From: Ectobius pallidus
Lineage: Eukaryota > Arthropoda > Insecta > Blattodea > Ectobiidae
Direction: 5' to 3'
Assembly (NCBI GenBank): GCA_964059195.1
Contig: CAXKWD010000004.1
Span: 120,686,043 to 120,750,042, forward strand
Length of the DNA: 64,000 bases
Shown here: positions 56,209 to 64,000 of the stretch, piece by piece
How positions within the stretch are numbered: the first letter of the stretch is position 1
How the letters are laid out: every line of letters starts with the position of its first letter
Program-made: the position numbers and the translations under genes
Notes under the pieces: model-generated
Database searches by the model: none
The model's input: the letters and a program-made list of their open reading frames with translations, nothing else
What the model was told of the DNA's origin: nothing

Positions 56209-57750
56209 AGCCCCCTGCACATAGGGACAGTACTGGCTGCCAGTAGCACTAGCCAGTACTGGCCGCCAGTAATTATCCCTCTACTGTCCCAGTGTGCAGG
56301 GGTACTTCCCTTCAACGTCCAGTAGCTACTGGCGGCCACTAAACTTAAGGAAGGTTTATCCCCCTGCACACAGGGACAGTACTGGCAGCCAGTAGCACTA
56401 GCCAGTACTGGCAACCAGTAATTATCCCACAACGTGCAGCAGACTACTGGCGGCCACTAAACTCATACATGCTTGAGTTTGAGTTTAGTGGCCGCCAGTA
56501 GAGTCATTCCGTGTCAGATCAGCACACCCATTTAATCTCACCGTTCCAGATTTGGATGAAATTTTGTAGAGAGGTAATTTTCATGTATCTTTAGAGAAAT
56601 ACAAACTTTTATTTAAATATTTCAATCCGTTTTTTTTACAGCCATGTCCAGAAAAGATTAAAGTCTGTTACTTTTAGTGAGATATTTGAATTTTATTATA
56701 AATCCTTTATACCTTGAATGGATTATGAGAGGTAGTTATGCCAGACACTATCAGAACGTCACATAGGTATTAGCAAGCCTCTTTTCCATTATATGCCGGC
56801 AATAATGTAAAAATCTTTAAATATTTTATTCGTGGACTCAATAATATAACTTTATTAACTTACTACTTGTACACATAGTGAAAGATTGACCGCTGGGGAA
56901 AATGTACGAATCAAACTTTTTCCTGACTTCGTAAATCTACACCATTTTTATTTATATATTTGTTGGAATATTTATTTTATGTTTTGTTCATTTATGTCAA
57001 AACCTTCCCCAAAAATCAGGAAAAAAATTAATATTAATATAAGTATATTACTTTTAATACAATATTAATACAAATTATTTGTCTACAATATTCTACACAA
57101 TGTAATATTAATATTAGTACCACATTAATATTAATGTATAAAATATCCCTTAGCTGTTTTCTACCCTTATTATATGGCGTAGTTCCTATAAAAGTATACA
57201 TTCTTTAACAAATTTTCCTCAAAGTATATTAACGTACACTCTAGAATGAGGAATATTTTCTAGGCAACAAAATATTAGATCAAATCACTCCTAGATTTTT
57301 TTACCTGTTTTAATCTCTACCCAAAACTACATTTGTTGACAAATTTTACGCGATTTTACAGACAAATCCTCTAAAAGTCAAAATAACTTCTTAGGCAGCT
57401 TGAATAACAGAAGAATCCACATCTTAGCTGTTTTCTACCCATGTGTTGTGATTTCTGCAATATTATTCGAAAGATTTTACAACCGATTCTGTTTTCTTCC
57501 CCTATTACACAATCTATTTACAAGTCTACAATTTTTATAAAAGTTTGCCTACTTTGACAATATTAATACAAGTTCTATAATATTCTATATTCTATAATAT
57601 AATAAAAATACTGTTTATATTAATCATAATCATACATAATTAAATAATTGACCCTTGTACTGCCTACTGGCTGCCACTAGAACATCCACTGGCTGCCAGT
57701 AACTGGCGGCCAGTACTGGCTACCTCTACTGTCCCTGTGTGCAGGGGGCT
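56209..57750. mobile_element. TTA-flanked Harbinger-like element rich in ACTGGC palindromes
   Basis: TTA is duplicated (56206-56208, 57751-57753). The ends share AGCCCCCTGCACA-AGGGAC. The left 300 bp and right 100 bp contain over a dozen ACTGGC/GCCAGT units, many as TACTGG-NGCCAGTA palindromes, and the 56340-56460 stretch partly repeats 56210-56340. The middle (56510-57650) is plain AT-rich sequence with no transposase. End motif and TTA target suggest PIF/Harbinger; the middle may be a captured or inserted segment. Confidence 0.82.
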
Positions 57751-58047
57751 TTACACCCGTTGCACAATCTGGGTACAATTCTCGCCATGTTGCGTATGCG
57801 ATTCAAAGAACCATTGCGAAAAGCCCGTTTAGGAATGAACCCAGAATAAATTCCGTATAATTTTCGATATATCGATTAAGTTTAAATTTTTTTTTTATAT
57901 TGAGAGAGAATACGTAGTCGCAGCGATGAAGACAACGTGTATTGTGATGATAGCGGTAATCGCGAACTTCATGCATCTCATCCCTCTCCGCAACTCTGTC
58001 GTAATACTCTGTTCTATAGCCTACAATTACTATACCCGAGACAAGCT
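57751..58047. other. Short spacer
   Basis: Unassigned. A 61-codon frame starts at 57926 but runs into the hairpin at 58048-58164 and shows no family feature. Confidence 0.35.
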
Positions 58048-58164
58048 AAGAAAGAAACCTAAGGTAAACAAAAAACAGTATGTCAGTCTCACTCTTAAGT
58101 CATACGAGTAATGTGCAAGAGTGAGATAGATTACTGGTTTTTGTTTACTCCAGGTTTCCTTCTT
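58048..58164. repeat. 117-bp near-perfect hairpin
   Basis: AAGAAAGAAACCTAAGGTAA at the left mirrors AAGAAGGAAACCTGGAGTAA (reversed right end), and the arms also share AAACAAAAA-CAGTA and CTCACTCTT. The loop is about TCATACGAGTA. It resembles a small foldback MITE; its outer boundaries and target duplication are not clear. Confidence 0.82.
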
Positions 58165-58929
58165 AGAGCGGCCAGACTTTGGTTAAAACTGACCCATCCA
58201 CTCTCCGAATCAAGACTCACTTATTGCTCATCCTTTTACGTAATCGGCATAGCCAGTGGCCATCATTAAGCTTTTAACTACTGTACATGTCACTGGCGGA
58301 AGATAATTTTTCAATTAAAGTTGAAATTTTAAAAAAGCTATGTTTCACGAGTTATGTTTGTAACACATTTTTTAACATAAAGCATTACCGGTACTACATA
58401 TTTATATTTTGTAATAATTGTAGACTCTATGTGAGCACGTTTAAGCAAATTTTCCTCACAGCAGTTATAGGTTCCAGTTATACATTTCATCAACAGTCTT
58501 GGAGCAGTAGGATATGTACAGATCCGTATGTGTCTAGGTTTTTAACTATAACTTACCGGTAGTCAATAATTTTAAATGCGTTTATAAAGTCTTTCCGTCT
58601 AGCTTTTAATAAGATTGTATTGGAATAAAGTAATATGTGCTCGCAGCCTTCCTGGAGGTTTTGGTATCCAACTGTAGAGTCATTCCGAATATAATTTATT
58701 ATTATGGATTCATCTATCTTCTTCAGTTCTAAATAACTCGTAAAGTTCTATATAGGACAACTTTATCTAACCACAAATTAAAGAGCTGGTATCTAACAAA
58801 ATCCTGCTATACGAGTGCAAGTTCCATTTGTTACCTTGTCTCATTTCTCTTCTCTTCTTTTTACGTGTTTATTTGTTCGTTTGTTGCTATTTTCAGCATT
58901 CTCTCTCTAGTCCGCATTCCCTGGAATTG
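58165..58929. other. Spacer, nothing recognised
   Basis: The 91-codon frame at 58287-58562 lacks identifiable motifs. Confidence 0.4.
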
Positions 58930-59199
58930 AAGCGGACAGAATAATGCTTGTTGCAGAAGATAAGGGACGCTGTTGCCGCAAATGAATCGGAAATGACGTC
59001 TGGGAGTCCCGGGCTTAAAAATAAATTCCGTTTGAACCAAGTAAATTTTCCCCCAGTCCAGACGTCCCTTTGTTTAACTCGCGGCTTGTTATATAATTAG
59101 GAGAGCAGAAACTCACATTAAAGATTCGGACAAATTTCACATAGCCTAGTCGCAATGAGGAAGTTGTGACATCAGCGAGCACGGGAAATGTGGTATTTG

Positions 59200-59328
59200 C
59201 GAGGGTATATAATGCTTTCGTTGCTATGGAAACTTAATATTCTAAACAACTCAAGTGTCAAGAAACGGGCGTCTTTTGTTTAAAATCTTACCCTGCTTGC
59301 TGCGTAGCGTTTGCGTTGCCAAGGAGAC
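59200..59328 (+). promoter_or_regulatory. Possible regulatory region with two X-box-like sites
   Basis: GTTGCTATGGAAAC at 59220-59233 fits the RFX X-box consensus RYYNYYATRRNRAC at every position, and GTTGCCAAGGAGAC at 59315-59328 fits at all but one. GGTATATAATGC at 59205 resembles a TATA box. The 58930-59350 region is less AT-rich than its surroundings and has a TGACGTC site near 58995. A 29-codon frame starts at 59381. Chance occurrence cannot be excluded; no gene was tied to it. Confidence 0.3.
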
Positions 59329-59579
59329 CAGTTTGCATTAGTATAACCTAAACTTTCTTTGCTACTCATCATCTCACAGAAATGGTGTATAGTCTGCATT
59401 TGAATGGAATTCGTAGATTTGCTTACAGCATTCCAGCGGCGCATTGCTTTAGTGTGAATTTCAGTATATAATCTCCTAATTTACTCCAAGCTACTTGATT
59501 TAGGCCTACATAAGACATAAGACCTAATTTACTACCAATAATAATGAAATATATTAATGAATTGTGCTGTATTTGATGG

Positions 59580-60207
59580 TCTTAAACTAATTAAAGGTGC
59601 TGCTTCAGATAATATACCCCCAAAATTAATTAAATATGGATGAAAACAATAATACAAAAAGTACATGAGTTGATAGTCTGCTTAAAATATGGAAGGAAGA
59701 ACAGCTACTGGAACAATGGAAGGAATCATATCCCCTCATAAGAATCATAAAAAAAGAGATTACCAATGATATTATTGAATGTAGCGTAGAAATATTTGCC
59801 TTTATTCTAAACAAAAGATTTCTATAATTAACCGAAAATATTATACCAGAATTCCACGAGTAGATTCACATACCTTTATAATGAAACAGGTATTTGGAAA
59901 AGTCATGAGTATAAAATTTATCTATCTAATATGTTTATTGACTATACGGAGCATTCGAATCTTTATATAAAAACAAAAATATAAAATGTCTGTCACAATA
60001 CAATATAGCCTACCTGGGAAACTAAAACAATTAATTACATTAACACTTGAAAATACTACAGCTAAAGTAAAGGTAAATACTGATAGGCTAAGTGAAGAGA
60101 TTAAAGTTAATTCTGGTGTTAAGCAAAGAGATCCATTATCAGAAAAAATATTTAGTATTGTAGTAGAGATTGAAGGGTTTTATTTCCTTAGTGGTGCGAT
60201 TGAGTAA
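59580..60207 (+). pseudogene. Non-LTR reverse transcriptase remnant
   Basis: In several frames: GAASDNIPPKLIKYG, then LLEQWKES and KKEI (finger region), then an open 73-codon stretch reading LPGKLKQLITLTLENTTAKV, KVNTDRLSEEIKVNSGVKQR and DPLSEKIFSIVVE. The SGV-QGDPLS-F-VLE block is the LINE motif just before the active site; here Gln-Gly reads Gln-Arg. The FADD/YADD active site is not preserved. Several stops in the 5' half. Confidence 0.85.
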
Positions 60208-60297
60208 TAGAGGGTAGAGTACTTTCCGCCTAATCACCACTAAATACCAAAATTAAATTTTTAAGATCACAATTCCAAGAAGGCACCGTAGAATTTT

Positions 60298-60390
60298 CAA
60301 TGTAAATTTATCTAATTTGTTGAGTAATTCTCAATAATTGAGACAAATTTACATTGAGTAATTCTCAATAAATGAGATAAATTTACATTG
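60298..60390. repeat. Palindromic tandem cluster
   Basis: CAATGTAAATTTATCT at 60298 mirrors AGATAAATTTACATTG ending at 60390. Between them TTGAGTAATTCTCAATAA-type units occur twice in tandem (period about 36 bp), each itself a short inverted repeat. Confidence 0.88.
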
Positions 60391-60933
60391 TTACAGTATT
60401 AACAGTCTCAGAAGCAGCTGTTTCAGGGAGAATTGCTAAAAAGAGTTTTCTGCGTCTATATCAGTTACTGCATGACATCAGACTAAATAGAATTTTAATA
60501 TTTCAGTAATATACTGAATTGTAAACCATCAATGATGGTCATCTATGCCTTGGATAGTACGCTTGGATAGTGTTCATGACAGATATCTTAATTTAAGCCT
60601 TTGTTTCCGACAGTTTTTATATGGATATTATATTGTTCCAAAAACTAGTTATATAAACACGAATATGATGAATCCGTTTATCATGCATGAGGGAATGGAA
60701 ATGATAAAGTTATGAGATACAAGAACGTTAACTGCATTTCAAGGAGAACAGACATAACTATGCGAAACATATATTTTGTATATTTAACACTCTGGTAGTA
60801 TGCTAATCAGGTAATATATAGGGTTTAAGTATAAAAGTTAATAACCTTAGCTACTAATCCTAGAGGACAAAGTGTGAAGCTTGCCAGTATTTTTCTTGGC
60901 GTTTATTTTGTCAATAGTAGTTATTTTATTATG
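60391..60933. other. AT-rich spacer, nothing recognised
   Basis: No assignable structure. Confidence 0.4.
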
Positions 60934-61250
60934 GTCCACCGCTGTGGCGTAGCCTAAAGGATACGTTCGCTCTCCACACGGCTTCGACGTCTGGTCAGGA
61001 CAAGTTGCCTAGGTGTGATCCCTGGATATCATCTGGCCATCAATATCATTTTCATCCCATTCGCGCCTTTTTCGGCATGACTATATGTATGACTGGTGAT
61101 GTTTCATCCTATGTGTTCGTGTTGTCTCGGAGATTGCACGGAATTGGGATCCGGAGAAGCCAACCAAGTCTTGAAAGGTCAAAATGTATGTTTAGGCCTA
61201 TAATCCAAAGGCAATCCTTCTCCCAACAAGTCGCAGTCCTGTAAGGTGGA
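60934..61250 (+). mobile_element. SINE family F, copy 1
   Basis: Starts GGTCCACCGCTGTGGCGTAG (box A TGGCGTAGCC). Box B is eroded (GTGTGATCCCTGG). The body shares ATCTGGCC-TCA-TATCAT, CATCCTATGTGTT, GTGTTGT-TCGG and ATCCAAAG--AATCC with copy 2 at 61947-62320. Confidence 0.78.
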
Positions 61251-61946
61251 CCGCATATAACTTACATTCCTATAGAGAGGTTAAACTAAGAGAAAAAGAT
61301 ATAGAGAATGTTATTACGACTTACATAAGAAAAGGAAACATAAATTCACAATAAATTCTAAATAGTCTACGGGTTGGCCTACATGAAATTGCTTCTATTT
61401 AGGCCTAAGACAGTCTGATAGGCCTAGATAATTTATTCTTGTTACTGAACAAACCATATGGAATACCTCCGTAATATTAATGCACTAATTTTCGATATTA
61501 ATTTTTACAAGCCTATAATTATTGCGTCCTTTGTTCAATGATTACGCTCGGAAATACATAATTTATTATATAATATTTCAAAACTCTTTCTCTAAACGAA
61601 AAGAAGGCGCTATTGTTCATTCAATGTTTAAATTTGTAGCTACTCTTCTGTGCAAATACCGAGATAGTGCAGTTTAGAAACTCCATAAATGAGTGTTTTA
61701 TGCTGCTCCTTTAATTCCTCTTTCCCAAACCTTAATTATGTCTTCACTTTTAATCATCATTTCTGAAAAAATTATTGCCTCTAGATGTTTCAACTATCAG
61801 GGTTACGTACATCTTACTTTCTGAAACCTAATATGAAATAAAAGTGTTTAATATTAACAACGTTATTTTAAAACTTATTGGAAAACAGTCGAAAGAACAT
61901 AACGAATATTCATGGGAATTATGAAATAAGTTCAGTTATTTAGGCA
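61251..61946. other. AT-rich spacer, nothing recognised
   Basis: No assignable structure. Confidence 0.4.
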
Positions 61947-62320
61947 ATGGTCCACCTCTGTAGCGCAGGGATGCGTCCGCTCCTCTCGCGCAAAGGTCCT
62001 GGGTTCGATTCCTGGTTACAAGTTACTAGGTGGGTAACTTCAGGCCCTTGTCCCCTAATTTCATCTGGCCGTCATTATCATCATCTTCAGAGTGAGTGTA
62101 TGTGTGTGTTTGTTTGTGACTGTTGTGTATCGTCCTATGTGTTTGTGTTGTTTCGGTGGTGGCCCCGGCATTAGGTTGATCACCCATCTAGGGAGAACCT
62201 CGATGTCGTTGTCTGGTCAAAAAAGTATGTCTGTGATCCAAAGATAATCCCTCTTCCGACCGGTCCCTAATTTTGCAATGAAAGGACGACGTAGGCCGCA
62301 TAGCAGTCCCTGCAACGGAA
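61947..62320 (+). mobile_element. SINE family F, copy 2
   Basis: Starts ATGGTCCACCTCTGTAGCGC with a good box B, GGTTCGATTCC, about 40 bp later. The tRNA-like head is better preserved than in copy 1. The body is shared with copy 1; the 3' border near AAACAAAGGTAAAG is approximate. Confidence 0.82.
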
Positions 62321-62819
62321 GAGTTTAAACAAAGGTAAAGAAGACGATATGAAATAAAACTCATGTTATCATTAATACAACTATTATGAGCAAACCTAAC
62401 GGAATAGTACAAATTTGTGATTATCAGTGTAGAGGAAAGAAGTCGTTTTACATTTTTATTGGTCTTAAACTGGGGTTTTTATAGTTATTATTGGGCAATT
62501 ACTAAATGGATTTTTAATGTTTTCACAAGTAATATAAAATGAGCACACATGATTACACAAGCCACATTATATCAGAACTTCCATTTCTTAATATTTCATT
62601 ACTAAATGCCACGTTCACGTTGATTTTAGCTTGCCTATAGAATTATGCATGAGAGCGTTTAATGCCTTCCTATCTTAGCAGGATATCATTATGATTTCTA
62701 CTGTAGGATGTAGTGGCAAGAACTCATACTAACAATGGTTCTAGACGATCGAATTCCAGATTTGGTCATTCAAAAATAACTTGCATGAGTTCTAGAGAAC
62801 AGACAAACCTCGCATTGGA

Positions 62820-63281
62820 TTAAACATTTCCTATGACTGCTCTGTCCATGAGGCCGTAAAGAAGGGCGAGTAAATGCTTTATTGCAGTCCAGACGAATGA
62901 ATACTTGGGACCGGATTTTTCCTCCGCATGAGTATAAATCTGTTCTAAATCCACGTGCTCGCTCAGATATTTGACATTTCCGCGCGCCCAGACAGGACCA
63001 AGAATAGTTCGGGCTACCCAACGTGCTTCCTGGATGACTCGCGTCACTGGGAAATAATCTGTCCCACACAGCTTCTCTCCGGAACTGCGGCACACTGGGA
63101 CAGTCATACTCCACGTGTCTCTTACGTTTTTTGCCTGTTTTCCGACTTCCGCAACCACCTTCAGAGAGCCTGATTTAATCATGTCACTATACTTAGTATC
63201 TTCCGCAGACAGGGAAAGCTCATGACCAACATCCTGCCGCAGGTAGCACGAGGAATCTCCTCGTGGCTCTCCCCCACTCAT
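62820..63281 (-). CDS. Unidentified intronless ORF, 153 codons
   Basis: The ORF opens at ATGAGTGGGGGAGAGCC just past AT-rich DNA and runs without interruption to a stop at 62820. It is clearly richer in GC than the sequence on either side. The protein is mixed polar and hydrophobic with no signal peptide or membrane span visible. Notable segments are VARTILGPVWARGNVKYLSE and KSGPKYSFVWTAIKHLLALL. I do not recognise the family. The sharp composition boundary and lack of introns fit a retrocopy or an endogenised viral gene fragment better than an ordinary insect exon, but neither is shown. A 114-codon overlapping frame on the same strand is taken as a shadow. No poly(A) tract or target duplication was evident. 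Confidence 0.4.
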   Translation of the reverse strand: MSGGEPRGDSSCYLRQDVGHELSLSAEDTKYSDMIKSGSLKVVAEVGKQAKNVRDTWSMTVPVCRSSGEKLCGTDYFPVTRVIQEARWVARTILGPVWARGNVKYLSEHVDLEQIYTHAEEKSGPKYSFVWTAIKHLLALLYGLMDRAVIGNV

Positions 63282-64000
63282 AATTTAATAGGATAGGCCT
63301 ATACTTTTTTTAAGAATCTCAGGAACCTGATTGAATATAGCCTAGCAAGTTTAGATTATAAAAACAGATGAGCAAAATTCTGAAAATTGAAAAATGTTAC
63401 TTAGGACTGCAGTAATTTGTAGTGGGTAAGCTTATTTAATATTTGAATTAGCGTAATTGCATTTTCTATTTCCTCTCACAACACTGAATTTTATTCTTCG
63501 TTATCACTATCGGATTCCCCTGTGGAATCCCTTACCTGAGGATATAAAAGGCTAACAACACTCAACTCGTCCAAGGTTAGGTTAGTTGACCCTCATCAGC
63601 AACCAGTAATTTAATCTCTGTGTACAAGTTTTTGTCTTAATTTCCAAACTTTTTTCTATATACTGCATTATTACTGTTTCAGTTCAATTGTATTTTATTA
63701 CTCCGCTAATATACCATTATCTAAATTATAAGCTTTAAGATTTTATATTTCTTTCTGAAAACAAATTTGCTGTTTATAATAATCAAATAATAATATATGA
63801 GTTAAAATAATAGTTCACACATTCACCAATCGTCATTTACATTAATGAAAATTAAAATATCACAAATACAGTATGTTGTACATGAAACCTTAAGGTTACT
63901 TGAATAGGCATATTGTTTTAAAAATAATTCACAAACATATAAGTTTGCTTGACTGAAATAAAATATTTTTAAAAATTTAAAATTACACTATTGCGTTAAA
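63282..64000. other. AT-rich spacer with a TATA-like site
   Basis: TATAAAAG at 63544-63551 is followed about 30 bp later by AGGTTAGGTTAG, with GGATTCC/GGAATCC palindromic sequence just upstream. No transcript start or ORF was recognised, so the promoter reading is weak. Confidence 0.3.

Noticed and set aside
57926..58111. 61-codon ORF with hydrophobic start, possible small secreted protein
   Set aside because: Its 3' third lies inside the hairpin at 58048-58164, and the Met and stop are not supported by other signals.
61947..62020. Possible functional tRNA gene with box B GGTTCGATTCC
   Set aside because: The head continues into SINE F and is shared with the copy at 60934.
63576..63590. Insect telomere-like TTAGG repeats
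   Set aside because: Only two units are present, as also near 12944; too few for a telomeric or interstitial array.
1..64000. CRISPR array, operon, phage or bacterial defence system
   Set aside because: No regularly spaced identical repeats with unique spacers and no bacterial gene organisation; the sequence is insect-type nuclear DNA.

Overview
The window looks like nuclear DNA from an insect with a large, AT-rich, transposon-filled genome. There is no dense gene array, operon, Shine-Dalgarno site or long open frame. Most of the sequence is AT-rich spacer set with SINEs carrying tRNA-like heads, LINE reverse-transcriptase remnants, hAT, mariner, PIF/Harbinger and piggyBac-like elements, and (TAA)n or (ATT)n microsatellites. 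The very frequent short motif TAGGCCTA and the SINE-rich style suggest Blattodea (cockroach or termite). That is an inference, not something the sequence proves.

Host-gene evidence is thin. The best coding piece is a spliced terminal exon at 3570-3756 (+) with a cysteine/tyrosine pattern like an EMI domain. A TATA promoter with an apparently non-coding first exon and a splice donor lies at 29818-29965 (+). A 153-codon intronless ORF at 62820-63281 (-) is clearly more GC-rich than its surroundings and could not be identified. A possible regulatory stretch near 59.2-59.33 kb holds two RFX X-box-like sites.

Layout. 0-8 kb: a LINE fragment, two copies of SINE family A (one full length with a 13-bp target duplication), the EMI-like exon, a second SINE family and a mariner-like remnant. 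8-17.3 kb: a 460-bp foldback element, a SINE with two opposed tRNA heads, a TIR element with 26-bp identical ends, and a hAT element (14898-16605, 8-bp duplication CTATAGAG) inserted into an older CGGBP1-like hAT ORF. 17-30 kb: mostly AT-rich spacer with small MITEs, SINE A, a tandem GACGGACA-tailed repeat and a dead LINE fragment. 30-38.5 kb: a microsatellite, a repeat with a 320-bp internal duplication, two SINE D copies, and a four-member nest (LINE A containing LINE B containing a MITE, plus a separate hAT insertion into LINE A).

38.6-49 kb: a chain of DNA transposons. It includes a hAT MITE with GTCGTA subterminal repeats, a mariner derivative with about 165-bp terminal repeats, a hAT nested inside another hAT-like element, and a PIF/Harbinger derivative that keeps the starts of both its transposase and its MADF accessory gene. 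49-64 kb: a hairpin mariner made of two inverted 3' ends, LINE 3' ends, a piggyBac-like MITE next to a TTA-flanked element full of ACTGGC palindromes, another LINE, two SINE F copies and the unidentified ORF.

The elements do not work together as a pathway. They record successive insertions, and target-site duplications let many of them be ordered in time. I found no CRISPR array, rRNA, genuine tRNA gene or complete autonomous transposon. I found no convincing new system; the most unusual objects are the hairpin mariner, the nested elements, and the unidentified GC-rich ORF.
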